Shown here in pieces: positions 15,178 to 24,758 of a stretch of 64,000 nucleotides of DNA. Position 1 is the first letter of the stretch. Each line of letters opens with the position of its first letter. The position numbers and the translations under genes are program-made. Below the pieces are notes generated by a model. That model had not been told where the DNA came from, searched no databases, and saw only the letters and a list, made by a program, of their open reading frames with translations. Origin of the DNA: Desertimonas flava (GTDB taxonomy: Bacteria; Actinomycetota; Acidimicrobiia; Acidimicrobiales; Ilumatobacteraceae); NCBI RefSeq assembly GCF_003426815.1, contig NZ_QKYK01000008.1, positions 159,814-223,813 of the forward strand, given 5' to 3'.

Positions 15178-17346
15178 GTGACGACGCTCGAGCCCAGCCA
15201 GCCGCCGACTCGGACCCGCCGCCTCAGCCGCCGGGACCTGCTGGCCCTGCTCGGGGCGGGCGCTGCCGGCCTCGGAGCAGCCGCCGCCGTCGGGCCGGCA
15301 CGGTTGCTGCACGCCAGCACGCCGCCCGACGGCCCGACCGTTCCGGTGCCGACGTTGCCGCCGCAGCTGCTCGCTCCGATCCAACCCGACACCGTGGCCG
15401 ACCTGGCCGCCGACCTCGGGTGGGACGTCGAGGCGATGTTCCGGTTCGTCGCCGACGAGGTGGACTACCACCCCTACAGCGGCGTCCTGCGCGGGGCGAC
15501 GGGCACGCTGTGGAGCCGGGCCGGCAACTCGGCCGACCGGGCGCTGCTGCTCGGCGCCCTGCTCGACGAAGCTGCCGTGCCGTGGCGGCTCGCCGTCGGT
15601 CCCCTCGACGCCGAGGCGGCCGAGCAGCTCGCCGATCGCCAACCGCCGACCGTCGACGACGCCCGGCGCCGGGCCGCCGAGGTCTTGCTGCCACCCGACG
15701 TCGCCGCTGCGTGGGACGGCCAGGGATCGTGGACGCGCACACCCGAGATCGACGAGCTGTTCGCGACCGCCCGCCAGCGCGTGGAAGACACCGTCGAGGT
15801 GGTCACCGACGCCCTCACGGCAGCGGGCGCGGCGCCCGCCGATGTGCCCGTGGCGATCCCCGCCGACGAGCTCGACCAGCACGTCTGGGTGCAGTACGCC
15901 GACGGTCCCGACTGGATCGACCTCGATCCGCTGGGCCCGGATGCCGTCGCCGGGACCGCCTACGGCACCAGTGCCGAGACGATGGAGACGCTGCCCGACG
16001 ATCGCTACCACACCGTCACGCTGCGCGTCGTCGGCGAGGTGGTCGCCGGTGGTGCGCCGACCCGCACCGAGCTCGTCACCCACACGGTGCGCAGCGCCGA
16101 CGTCGCCGACACGCCGATCTACGTCGTGCACGCCCCGACGAGCTGGCTCGACATCACGACCGGGCTCACCGGCGATCAGCAGTACGTCGCGACCATCATC
16201 GTGGGCGACCTCGCGGTGGAAGGCGTCACGCCCGTCGTGCTCGGCACGGGCGAGGGCATCGTCGACGTTCTCGGCGACGGCAGCTCGCCGGCCGAGGGCC
16301 AGACGATCGCCGAGTGGTTCGAGGTCGACGTCACCGTGCCTGGCGCCGGCACGCGGACCGCCAGCCGCCTCCTCTACGACCGCGTGCCCGGCGACCGCCG
16401 AGCCGCAGGCGAGCTCCAGCTCGACGACCTACCGCCGATCGTGACGACGCACATCGACGACGAGATCGGCGACGTGTTCAAGCCGTTCGCCGCACCACAC
16501 GTCGTGGCGATCACCGCGCACCCACTGCCATCGGCGGCGTTCGGCCGGATCGGCGCCGATGGCCCGGCCTTCCCGTCGACGGTGGACGAAGTGGTCGCCA
16601 GGAGCGTGTTCACCACCGGCCACGCCCGCAACCTCGTCGCCCTCGACCAGCTGACGAGCACCGGTGTGACCAGCTTTGCCGACGAACCAGTCGTCGCGTC
16701 GATTCACATGGCACCGGACGACACGTCGGGCGACGAGACCATCACCCTCACGGTCGATCTCGTCCACGTCCACCGCCGCGCGGTCACGCTCGACGGAGCC
16801 CCGTCGGCGGGCGTGGCGGGAATCGTCGCCGGCGCGCTCGACCACGCTGGTGAACGGTTCGTCGTCGATGGTGTCGGTCCGCTGCTGACGTCGGGTCGGT
16901 TCACCGATGCCAGCCCCGGCCGGGTGTTCGAGCTCGCCCGCGAGGCCGGCATCGGCGTCACGACCCTGGCCCCCGGTTCCGATGTGGCGATCGACGGTCT
17001 CGGCCCTGAACCGCGGACGTTGATCGACGCCGCCCTGGCGGCCGGCCGTTACGTCGTCGTCCCCGAGCGAACGGTCGAGCTGGCGGGCGCCCAGCGCATC
17101 GGATGGTGGGAGTACGACCCGCTCACCGGTGCCGCCGTCGACCGCATGGACGATGGCGGCGGCGCATCGGCCGGCGAGTACGCGTTGCTCCTCCGCGTGG
17201 CCTCCGCAGCCGCCTGCTTCGTCGCCGGTGCCCTCGCCGCCCTCGTGCTCCTCAACGCCGCCCAGGGCATCGGGCCCTCGTCACTCGCCCACGACATGGC
17301 CAACTCGACGCTGATCGTCGGCGCCGGTGCCGCGTGCGTGGCCTGA
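15178..17346 (+). CDS. Tat-exported transglutaminase-like protein lacking the catalytic Cys
   Basis: 722 residues from GTG 15178. The N-terminus RRLSRRDLLALLGAGAAGLG is a twin-arginine signal. A transglutaminase-like core follows. The segment RAGNSADRALLLGALLDEA occupies the place of the usual G-D-C-x-D-x-A-x-L-L, with Ser118 where the active Cys would be, while H235-VWVQY and W-I-D-L-D250-P keep the His and Asp positions. The rest (250-690) is beta-rich and unrecognised. A C-terminal membrane helix (AAACFVAGALAALVLL) near residue 690 would anchor it. It may be a structural or binding relative of transglutaminases. It overlaps the giant VWA gene by 13 bases, so the two are co-expressed. Confidence 0.75.
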   Translation: MTTLEPSQPPTRTRRLSRRDLLALLGAGAAGLGAAAAVGPARLLHASTPPDGPTVPVPTLPPQLLAPIQPDTVADLAADLGWDVEAMFRFVADEVDYHPYSGVLRGATGTLWSRAGNSADRALLLGALLDEAAVPWRLAVGPLDAEAAEQLADRQPPTVDDARRRAAEVLLPPDVAAAWDGQGSWTRTPEIDELFATARQRVEDTVEVVTDALTAAGAAPADVPVAIPADELDQHVWVQYADGPDWIDLDPLGPDAVAGTAYGTSAETMETLPDDRYHTVTLRVVGEVVAGGAPTRTELVTHTVRSADVADTPIYVVHAPTSWLDITTGLTGDQQYVATIIVGDLAVEGVTPVVLGTGEGIVDVLGDGSSPAEGQTIAEWFEVDVTVPGAGTRTASRLLYDRVPGDRRAAGELQLDDLPPIVTTHIDDEIGDVFKPFAAPHVVAITAHPLPSAAFGRIGADGPAFPSTVDEVVARSVFTTGHARNLVALDQLTSTGVTSFADEPVVASIHMAPDDTSGDETITLTVDLVHVHRRAVTLDGAPSAGVAGIVAGALDHAGERFVVDGVGPLLTSGRFTDASPGRVFELAREAGIGVTTLAPGSDVAIDGLGPEPRTLIDAALAAGRYVVVPERTVELAGAQRIGWWEYDPLTGAAVDRMDDGGGASAGEYALLLRVASAAACFVAGALAALVLLNAAQGIGPSSLAHDMANSTLIVGAGAACVA

Positions 17347-20300
17347 CCCGGGCGCGCCCCGCCCATCGGCTCCGAGCCGTCGCGGCCGCGATGACGGCGG
17401 CGGCGCTCGCCGGGCCGCTCCAGGTGACGGCGTCGGCCCCCACGACGCCGGGCGACGAGAGCTGCATCCCTGCCGCCGAGCCGAACAGCGACATCGCCCA
17501 CGCCCAGACGCTGCCGACAGCGGAGGTGTGTGTCTCCGCCACCAACGCCGAGGGCCGCCAGAGCGTGTACTGGTGGACGCTCGACGAAACCGCCGCCGCC
17601 CAACGCTGGACGCTCGAGATGTCCGCGGTCCCAGGCCAGGCGGTGACGCTGCAGGTGCATCGCGTCGAGGTCGACGCCTCCGGCCTCACGCTGAGCGACG
17701 TGACGCTCGCCAGCGCCGAGGGCGGCCCCGGAGAGGGAGCAGCGATCACCGACACCCTGTTCCCACCGGGGCGGTATGTCGTCGGCACCGTCGCCAGCGG
17801 ACCCGGCGCTTACGACCTGCACATCGCACCGGGCGCGCCGATCCCCGCCCCGGCCGACACCGAGCCCAACGACAGCGCCGACCAGGCCGCCGTCGTCACC
17901 GGCGCGTTCGGAGTGTCCGGCGATCGTTCCAGCACGGCGGACTGGTACGCGTGGACCGTCGACGACACCGCCGGCCCGTGGCAGCTCTCGCTCCAGGTGC
18001 CGGCGGCGACGACCGGTGAGCTGCGACTGAGCGACGCCTCGGGCGCAGAGCTCATCCGTGGGGCCGTGAACCCCGAGGGCGTGTTGCGGGTTCCCGACAT
18101 CGCCCTGCCTGCCGGGCAGTACTTGGTCGAAGTCACGTCGTCCGCCGATGCGCTCGCTCCCTACGTGCTGGAGGCGTCCGCCGCGGCACCACCTGTCGAC
18201 GCGGGCGCCGGCACCGACGCCACCGTGGAAGCCGAACCCAACGACACCATCGCCGGCGCCACACCCGTCGCCATCGGCCCGGGGTCGACGAGCGTCGGTG
18301 GCCGCCTGGCCACCGTGGGCGACGGCACCGACATCGACATGTACCGGTTCGCCATCGGCGCCGACACGGCCGGACGCCTGCTCGACGTCAAGCTCTTCTG
18401 GCGCGACGGATCGAGCCGCGAACTGTGCCTCGTCGACGACGCCGGGACGGAGCTGCAGTGCGACACCGGTGACCGCACGGTGGCGTTCAACGACGTCGTC
18501 CTCGACGCCGGCGACTACGGCGTCACCGTGTCGGGCGTGGCCGATCCCGACGGCCCGTACGTGCTGCGCTTCGACGTGACCGAACAGGCCACGTCGGGGT
18601 TCGAGGCCGAGCCCAACGACCGCATGGACCAAGCATCCCCGATGGCCGTCGACGACGAGGGCTTCGCCGCCAGCGGGCGCTTGTCGGCGGGCGTCGGCGC
18701 CGACACCGACACGTTCCGCTTCACCGTCGACGGCGAACCCCAGCTGTGGGAGATCACGGCGACGGGCGAGGGCGTCGAGGGAATCGACGCCCTCGACGCC
18801 ACCGGATCGTCGGAGCTCGGCGGATCGCTCGGCGACGGCGCGGCGATCATCACCGACCTGTTCCTGCTCCCTGGCGAACATGCGGTCGCCGTCGCCGGGG
18901 CGAGCGGCGACTACACGATCACAGCCGTGCCGCTCGGCCCGCCCGACCCCTTGGGCGAGCGCGAACCGAACGACACCGCCGACCGGTCCGAGGCCCTTCG
19001 TCTCGCCGAACGCCACGTGGGCCGGCTGGTGCTGACCGACGACGTGGACTCCTACCGCTTCGCGCTGCGCAACGACAGCTACGTCGAGATCGAGGTGGAG
19101 ACGCCACCCGACGGGCAGGTGGAGCTGCAGCTCTCCCGCGGCGCCGACACCATGGGCACCACGAGCAACGGCGTGCCCGGCGAGCCGATCGGCTACGACG
19201 CCGTCCTGCCACCCGGCGACTACTCCCTCCAGCTCAGCGCGATCACGACGAGCGACGAGCCGTATCACGTCACGGTGACGCCCCTCGACCCCTTCCGCGC
19301 GCCCGACGACGCCGAGCCCAACGACCGTGCCGAACTGGCGTCGCCGTTCCCGCTCGACGGCACGGCGTCGGGCACCATCGACGCCGGCAACCCGTTCGGC
19401 GACATGGACTGGTACGCCATCGCTGCCTACGACGCGCCCACCACGGTGACCGTCCGCGTGGAGGGCGAGGCGATGACCGTCGAGGCCAGCAGCGCCGGCA
19501 CCGCAGATGCGCCGGCGACGCCGCTCGCCGTCACTCCCACCGCCGAGCTCGACGAGTACACGATCGAGGTGCCGGCCGCCACGCCGTTCGCCGTCGGCGT
19601 GCGGGGCACCGGTGACTACGACCTCGCCATCACGCCGTCGGCCGGCACCGGTCCGAACGAGGTCGCCGACACGCTCGCCGTCGCGTGGGTCGGCTGCGAC
19701 GACGACGTCGCCGCCTACTGGCACGAGAGCCAGCGGCTGTCGTGCCAGCTGGAGGTCACCAACGACGGCGACGTCACCGTCGACGTGGCCCTCGATGCCG
19801 TGACGGGTGACTACCGATGGAACGTAGCGTTCGACGACGAGGCACCGACGGTCGCCGCCGGTGAGACGGCCGAGATCGGCGTCACCGTCACCGTCGCCCC
19901 CGACGCCTGGGCGGACGACGCCGTGCTCGTGGCGGCGCGGGCCCAGACCGATGACGGCTGGCAGTCGGCGACGACGACGATCGTGCCATCTCGCGACGCA
20001 CTGCCGCTCGACCCCGTGCCGTACGAGCCGCTGCCGTCGGAGTTGCTCGGCGGCCTCGACGCCGCGTCGTCGGGGTTCGGCGCGGTGCCCGTGGCGGTGG
20101 ACGAGACGGCGGCGACCGAGGAGCTGCTCCTCCACGACGGGCTCGCCGCGGTCGGCCAGGGCTGGACGGGATCGGCCATGGAACTCCCCGCCGAGTTGAC
20201 GGTCGACCTCGCCAGCGACGAGCCGGTGCCGGTCGTCGGCTTCACGCTCAACGCCCGCGGCGGTCTCATCGGCGACCAGCTGCGCGACTTCGACATCGAG

Positions 20301-22949
20301 CTCTCGCTCGACGGCGAGACGTTCACGCCGGCGCTGTCCGACGCGATGGAGGCGGTGACCGACGAACAGGCCTTCGTCCTGGCGGAGCCGACCGACGCCC
20401 GCTACGCCCGCCTCCGGCTTCGATCGACGCAGAGCCCGGCCGCCAACAGCGTGTACCTGGCCGAATGGGGCGTCATCGCCGAGACCGGGTGGACGCCGAA
20501 CGGCACCGGCGCGTGGTTCAACCTCGCCGCCCCCGAGCTGGGCGGTCACGTCGTCGCCGTCCAACCGGCGTTCGGCGCGACCGCCGACCTCCAGACGATC
20601 GCCGTCGAGGACGGCACGCGGGCGACGGGCACCGCGCAGCCCGGTTCCAACGTCGAGATCGTCGTCGGATTCGAGCACGACCGCGCCGCCCAGCTGGCCG
20701 CCCTGGCCTGGACCGATCCTCCCGACACGGACCCCGCGACGCAGTTCGCCGCCGTCGACGTGGCGGTGAGCGTGGTCGGCGGTGCCGGGCCCTGGACCGA
20801 GCTCGGGCGCTGGACGCTCGAGCGCGGCAACGGTCCGATCCCGCCGTTCGTGCTCCCGGCCGGCACGTGGGCGCGCTTCGTCCGTCTCACCGGCACGGCG
20901 CCGTCCACACCGTCGGTGGACGGGACGACCCCGGGCGGGTCGATGGCGGCAGACGACTCCGCCGCCGCAGCGGCAGATCCGGTCACGTGGGAGGCCCCCG
21001 ACGTCGTGCGCGTCCTCGAGGCGCCGGTCGCCGACGACTACCGGTCGATCCTCGGGCAATGGGGATTCGAGTCGAGGGCGTCGGCCTACGAGCGAACGGT
21101 CGCGGTGACGGTTGACGAGCTGGGGCCCGACGCCGGCGACACCCAGGAGGAGGCGACGTCACTCGAACTCGGCGCCACCGTCCACGACAGCGCTCAGGTC
21201 GGCCGGGACGACGACTGGTACCACGTCCAGGTACCGGCCGATGAGTCGGCGCTGGAGCTCACCGTCGGTGGTACGCCGTCGGTCGACGTCGACGTCGTCG
21301 TCTTCGACGACGCCGGGCGTCCCGTGCCGGTGGAGGCCGAGCCGTCGGCATCGGGCACCGCCACCGTCTTCACCGCCGTCGTCGAGCCCGGTGGCGAGTA
21401 CGACGTCCAGGTGGTGGAGCCGCCGACGTCGGTCGTCTTCGCCTTCGACACCAGCATGAGCATGGGGCCATATGCGTCGGCCGTGTACCGCGGCGTGGCC
21501 AACTACGCCGGCGACGTGGAACCGGGGCAGGAGACGGTGAACGTGCTGCCGTTCGGCGCCGACATGCTGCTCGACGGCTGGGTGGACGAGCCGTACCTGA
21601 TCCAGGCGGCCGTGAACGACTACCCGCGCTCGGAGACGTCGAGCGACGCCGAGGGTTCGCTGGTGCGTTCGATGGACGAGCTCGGGAACCAGCCGGGCGC
21701 GCGGGCGATCGTGCTCGTCACCGACGCCCAGACGAACGCCGACGCCGGCCAACTCGACCAGCTGTGGTCGTCGTTCGGCGCCACGCAGCCTCGCGTCTAC
21801 GCCGTCCACGTGGCCGGCGGCACGCCCGTCGATCAGGACCTGATGGAGGACTGGGCGGCCGTCAACAACGGGCTGTACACGTACGTCACCGACCAGGGAG
21901 GCATCGACGTCGCCTTCGACCGGGCGGCGACGGCGCTGCGGCGGCCGTCGCCGTACTCATTGACCGTGGTGCCCGTCGAACCGCCCACTCCCCCGACGAC
22001 CACGACCACGACGATTGCCGCGCCCACGACGACGACGACGATTGCCGCGCCCACGACGACCACCAGCACGTCGACGATCCCTGCCACCACGACGACCAGC
22101 ACGACGACCAGCACGACCACGTCGAGCACCACGACGACGCTCGCCGCTGGGCCTGGTCTGATCGCCGTGCCGGCACTCGCCGTTGCGGCGGGCGGTCCGG
22201 GCATGGCGACCGCCGGTTCGGCGTCGGTCGCGATCATCCTCGACACGTCGGGGAGCATGCTGCAGCAGCTCGACACCGGCGGCCGCCGCATCGACGCCGC
22301 TCGCGGCGCGCTCGAGACGTTCGTGACCCAGACCGTGCCCCCCGGCACCAACGTGTCGTTGCGCGTGTTCGGTGCCGCGCCGGACTCGTGCGAGACCAGC
22401 CTGCTCGTCCCGCAGTCGCCCCTCGACCCGGTGGCGATGGCCGCGGTGGTGCGTGACGTGTCCGTCGTCGACGGCGTCCGCACGCCGATCGGTGCGTCAT
22501 TGCAGCAGGTGGCCGGTGATCTGGGGACCGGTCCCGGTCCGAAGATCGTCGTGCTCGTCACCGACGGTGAGGAGACCTGCGGGGGTGACCCCGCGGCGGC
22601 TATCGACGCCCTGGTGGCCAGCGGGATCGACGTACGCGTCAACATCGTCGGCTTCGCCCTCGACGACCCGGCGCTCAAAGCCCAGTTCCAGGAGTGGGCG
22701 CGGCTCGGCAACGGCCAGTACATCGACGCCGCCGACCAGGCGTCGCTGACCGCGGCGATGACGATCGCCGTGCAACCGACCTACGACGTCATCGACGCCG
22801 CCGGCACCATCGTGGCGTCCGGGCAGGCCGGCGGCCTGCCGGTGTCGGTCCCGGCCGGCTCGTACACCGTCGTCGTCCACACCGCCCCGGAGCGACGCCT
22901 CACCGTGACCGTGGTCTCCGGTCAGCGGACCGACGTCGTCGCCGGCTAG
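17334..22949 (+). CDS. Giant secreted protein: six EPND (PPC-like) repeats, discoidin-like region, two VWA domains
   Basis: 1871 residues from GTG 17334, the in-frame start that gives a signal peptide (RLRAVAAAMTAAALAGPLQ). Repeats opening with E-P-N-[SD] lie near residues 49, 177, 301, 426, 543 and 661, each about 120 residues and matching the bacterial pre-peptidase C-terminal (PPC) domain with D-x-D-x-Y-x-F/W. Residues about 940-1240 contain F5/8-type-C-like strands. A seventh PPC-like domain (about 1265-1365) precedes VWA-1 with FDTSMSMG. A Thr-rich linker (about 1555-1605, many T-T-T runs) leads to VWA-2 with LDTSGSML. Both have the MIDAS D-x-S-x-S. No sorting signal or membrane anchor is seen. 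The role is probably surface adhesion or matrix binding; this is inference. Confidence 0.82.
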   Translation: MRGLTRARPAHRLRAVAAAMTAAALAGPLQVTASAPTTPGDESCIPAAEPNSDIAHAQTLPTAEVCVSATNAEGRQSVYWWTLDETAAAQRWTLEMSAVPGQAVTLQVHRVEVDASGLTLSDVTLASAEGGPGEGAAITDTLFPPGRYVVGTVASGPGAYDLHIAPGAPIPAPADTEPNDSADQAAVVTGAFGVSGDRSSTADWYAWTVDDTAGPWQLSLQVPAATTGELRLSDASGAELIRGAVNPEGVLRVPDIALPAGQYLVEVTSSADALAPYVLEASAAAPPVDAGAGTDATVEAEPNDTIAGATPVAIGPGSTSVGGRLATVGDGTDIDMYRFAIGADTAGRLLDVKLFWRDGSSRELCLVDDAGTELQCDTGDRTVAFNDVVLDAGDYGVTVSGVADPDGPYVLRFDVTEQATSGFEAEPNDRMDQASPMAVDDEGFAASGRLSAGVGADTDTFRFTVDGEPQLWEITATGEGVEGIDALDATGSSELGGSLGDGAAIITDLFLLPGEHAVAVAGASGDYTITAVPLGPPDPLGEREPNDTADRSEALRLAERHVGRLVLTDDVDSYRFALRNDSYVEIEVETPPDGQVELQLSRGADTMGTTSNGVPGEPIGYDAVLPPGDYSLQLSAITTSDEPYHVTVTPLDPFRAPDDAEPNDRAELASPFPLDGTASGTIDAGNPFGDMDWYAIAAYDAPTTVTVRVEGEAMTVEASSAGTADAPATPLAVTPTAELDEYTIEVPAATPFAVGVRGTGDYDLAITPSAGTGPNEVADTLAVAWVGCDDDVAAYWHESQRLSCQLEVTNDGDVTVDVALDAVTGDYRWNVAFDDEAPTVAAGETAEIGVTVTVAPDAWADDAVLVAARAQTDDGWQSATTTIVPSRDALPLDPVPYEPLPSELLGGLDAASSGFGAVPVAVDETAATEELLLHDGLAAVGQGWTGSAMELPAELTVDLASDEPVPVVGFTLNARGGLIGDQLRDFDIELSLDGETFTPALSDAMEAVTDEQAFVLAEPTDARYARLRLRSTQSPAANSVYLAEWGVIAETGWTPNGTGAWFNLAAPELGGHVVAVQPAFGATADLQTIAVEDGTRATGTAQPGSNVEIVVGFEHDRAAQLAALAWTDPPDTDPATQFAAVDVAVSVVGGAGPWTELGRWTLERGNGPIPPFVLPAGTWARFVRLTGTAPSTPSVDGTTPGGSMAADDSAAAAADPVTWEAPDVVRVLEAPVADDYRSILGQWGFESRASAYERTVAVTVDELGPDAGDTQEEATSLELGATVHDSAQVGRDDDWYHVQVPADESALELTVGGTPSVDVDVVVFDDAGRPVPVEAEPSASGTATVFTAVVEPGGEYDVQVVEPPTSVVFAFDTSMSMGPYASAVYRGVANYAGDVEPGQETVNVLPFGADMLLDGWVDEPYLIQAAVNDYPRSETSSDAEGSLVRSMDELGNQPGARAIVLVTDAQTNADAGQLDQLWSSFGATQPRVYAVHVAGGTPVDQDLMEDWAAVNNGLYTYVTDQGGIDVAFDRAATALRRPSPYSLTVVPVEPPTPPTTTTTTIAAPTTTTTIAAPTTTTSTSTIPATTTTSTTTSTTTSSTTTTLAAGPGLIAVPALAVAAGGPGMATAGSASVAIILDTSGSMLQQLDTGGRRIDAARGALETFVTQTVPPGTNVSLRVFGAAPDSCETSLLVPQSPLDPVAMAAVVRDVSVVDGVRTPIGASLQQVAGDLGTGPGPKIVVLVTDGEETCGGDPAAAIDALVASGIDVRVNIVGFALDDPALKAQFQEWARLGNGQYIDAADQASLTAAMTIAVQPTYDVIDAAGTIVASGQAGGLPVSVPAGSYTVVVHTAPERRLTVTVVSGQRTDVVAG

Positions 22950-22991
22950 CGCGGCGTCGACGCGGACTCACGCGCGGCGAGCCGTGACGCC

Positions 22992-23036
22992 GCCTGACCT
23001 CACTGTTGGCGCCTGGCACCAACCGTGAGGTCAGGC
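22992..23036. repeat. GGTGCC palindrome, copy 3 (family A, long stem)
   Basis: GCCTGACCTCACTGTTGGCG and the matching arm ending CCGTGAGGTCAGGC form a stem of about 22 bases with two mismatches around the loop. It separates the giant protein (stop 22949) from a convergent small gene (stop 23047), a position suited to a two-way terminator. Confidence 0.85.
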
Positions 23037-23046
23037 TGGCGGACGG

Positions 23047-23283
23047 TCAGTCGCCGCGCTGGCGCTTGACGAACTCCTCGAGGCGCTGAACGGCGCGCGG
23101 CCGGATGTCGGCGCCCTGCTGGTCGTCGTCGCCGCCACCCACCGTCGAATGGGCGGCCACGAAACTGGCCACGATCCAGCCCGGCACGTCCTCGCTGAAG
23201 TCGACCTCGAGCACCGCAGCACGCTGCTCGTCGTTCAGCGACTCCCACCAGCGTTGTTCCAGCTCATCCATCTCGTCGGGCAT
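23047..23283 (-). CDS. Small acidic protein, function unknown
   Basis: 78 residues from ATG 23283, preceded by GGAGG at 6 bases; a GTG at 23307 has no such site. The sequence MPDEMDELEQRWWESLNDEQ, then VLEVDFSEDVPGWIVASFV and a C-terminal helix RAVQRLEEFVKRQRGD, is acidic and helical. No signal peptide or Cys is present. No function can be assigned. It sits alone between two convergent or divergent neighbours. Confidence 0.7.
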   Translation of the reverse strand: MPDEMDELEQRWWESLNDEQRAAVLEVDFSEDVPGWIVASFVAAHSTVGGGDDDQQGADIRPRAVQRLEEFVKRQRGD

Positions 23284-23385
23284 CTGGGCCTCCACGCCTC
23301 TCTCCACGACCGATCCAGCGGCCCACCGACCTCAACGACCATGCCGCCCGCCCCCGTGACGGGAGCGGGCGGCGGTGCTGGTCGA

Positions 23386-24009
23386 TCAGGCGACCTCGGT
23401 CACGTCGACGAGACGATCCTCGTCGGGCTGGTAGAAGACCGACTGCCCGCCCACGGCGGGGTCGACCTCGAACGTCAGGGCCAGCTCGACCGACTCACCG
23501 TTGGCGAGATCGGCCTCCTCGACGATCTCCTCGTCGTTCTCGGCCTGGGCCGCGGTGGCGACGTTGTCGGCCGTGTCGAGGAACCCGTGGGCGTCCTGCA
23601 ACACGAAGTCGTCCATAGCCACGCCGAAGGTGTCCTCGGTGACCATCGACGTGACCGTGACGGTCACGCGGAGATACTCGCGTCCTTCGTCAGGAGCGTT
23701 GTCGGGGTCGTAGTCCACCCAGCCGGGCTCGATGGCGCCGACGGCGATCGAGGCGACCTCGTTGCCTTCGTCGTCGAACACCGTCACGGCGCCGGCGGGC
23801 GCCGGGGCGGCCTCGCCGACGGGAGCGCTACCCACGCTCGTGTCCGCGGGCATCGAGGGAGCCGGGGCGGTCGCCATTCCTGTGTCTGCCGGGGCCGAGT
23901 CGGCGGTGCCCATGACCGGTTCGGTGTCCGGTGGCACCGAGGCCACCGCCGCTCCGGCGGGTACGAGCGCAGCGAGTGCGGTGACGGCGGCGAGATGATG
24001 TCGACGCAT
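23386..24009 (-). CDS. Secreted DUF4352-like protein
   Basis: 207 residues from ATG 24009, preceded by AAAGGA. MRRHHLAAVTALAALVPAGA is a signal peptide with cleavage near AVA-S. A disordered Pro/Ala/Thr segment (about 25-70) leads to an immunoglobulin-like domain: VTVFDDEGNEVASIAVGAIE, then EYLRVTVTVTSMVTEDTFGV, DDFVLQDAHGF and VELALTFEVDPAVGGQSVFYQPD. The pattern (conserved hydrophobic strands, D-F-x-L-x-D, closing V-F-x-x-x-x-D) matches DUF4352/telomeric-repeat-factor-2-like extracellular domains. Such proteins are often lipoproteins or envelope stress proteins; here there is no lipobox. A similar C-terminal domain occurs in the protein at 35915. Confidence 0.78.
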   Translation of the reverse strand: MRRHHLAAVTALAALVPAGAAVASVPPDTEPVMGTADSAPADTGMATAPAPSMPADTSVGSAPVGEAAPAPAGAVTVFDDEGNEVASIAVGAIEPGWVDYDPDNAPDEGREYLRVTVTVTSMVTEDTFGVAMDDFVLQDAHGFLDTADNVATAAQAENDEEIVEEADLANGESVELALTFEVDPAVGGQSVFYQPDEDRLVDVTEVA

Positions 24010-24055
24010 ACAGATCCTTTCGTCCGGTCGGCCACGGGGCCGACGCATCAGCGCG

Positions 24056-24706
24056 ATGAGCGCAGCCGACCACTACCCCGCCGGTCGCGCGTCTAGACAC
24101 GCCTGGTGCGGGTACGAATCCACCGTGGAGACGACGCGGAACTTCCGGGACGAGGCGGTCGAACGCATCGAGAGCAGCACCGCCGTCGACAAGCTCGCAA
24201 GGGTGGTCGACGAGGCATCCGAACGTGTGGTCACGCCCGCACTGCGCGGTCCGCTTCGCGGCGACTGGATGGGCCACGCGCTGCACCCGTCGCTGACCGA
24301 CATCCCGCTCGGCTGCTGGATCGGGTCCACCGTGCTGGACCTCACTGGTGACCGGCGTGGCGCTCGCCGCCTCATCCTCGCTGGTGTGGTGGCCGCCGTG
24401 CCGACGATCGCCAGCGGCCTCGCCGAGTGGCGGCGCATCGTGGACACGAAGACGCGCCGGCTGGCCTCCGTTCACGCCACCGGAGCGAGCCTGACCACGG
24501 CGATGTACGCGATGTCATGGTGGAAGCGCGGGCGCCACCCGTTGAAGGCCACGGGCTGGAGCCTGGCCGCCGGCGCGACGGCGATCGTGACTGGTTGGGT
24601 GGGCGGTCACCTCGCGTTGGTGGACGGTGTTGGCGGTGGTCGTCGTGAGCCGCGGTCGGCCGCCCCCGCCGATCCGCTCGTCGACGCCATCGCCGCCGCC
24701 GTCTGA
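24056..24706 (+). CDS. DUF2231-type membrane protein
   Basis: Up to 216 residues. The first 23 residues (to GTG 24125) look non-coding, so the true start may be 24125. The core DWMGHALHPSLTDIPLGCWIGSTVLDLTG contains the family's H-P-x-x-x-x-x-P-[IL] motif followed by a membrane helix. Further helices are LILAGVVAAVPTIASGLAEW, ASLTTAMYAMSWW and WSLAAGATAIVTGWVGGHLAL, four in all. Members of DUF2231 are inner-membrane proteins of unknown function, often linked to respiratory or heme proteins. It is divergent from the secreted DUF4352-like gene. Confidence 0.82.
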   Translation: MSAADHYPAGRASRHAWCGYESTVETTRNFRDEAVERIESSTAVDKLARVVDEASERVVTPALRGPLRGDWMGHALHPSLTDIPLGCWIGSTVLDLTGDRRGARRLILAGVVAAVPTIASGLAEWRRIVDTKTRRLASVHATGASLTTAMYAMSWWKRGRHPLKATGWSLAAGATAIVTGWVGGHLALVDGVGGGRREPRSAAPADPLVDAIAAAV

Positions 24707-24758
24707 CCTCGCTCGAGGCCCACGCGATGCGTTACGGTCGTCCGCGGAAGGAGTTTCC

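Noticed and set aside
17049..21059. Open frame of over 1300 codons on the minus strand opposite the giant VWA gene
   Set aside because: It is a GC-bias shadow: Arg/Gly/Val-rich, no domain, while the plus strand shows a signal peptide and ordered repeats.
22000..22140. ACG/ACC-rich stretch looking like a simple-sequence repeat
   Set aside because: It encodes the Thr-rich linker between the two VWA domains and stays in frame; no independent element.
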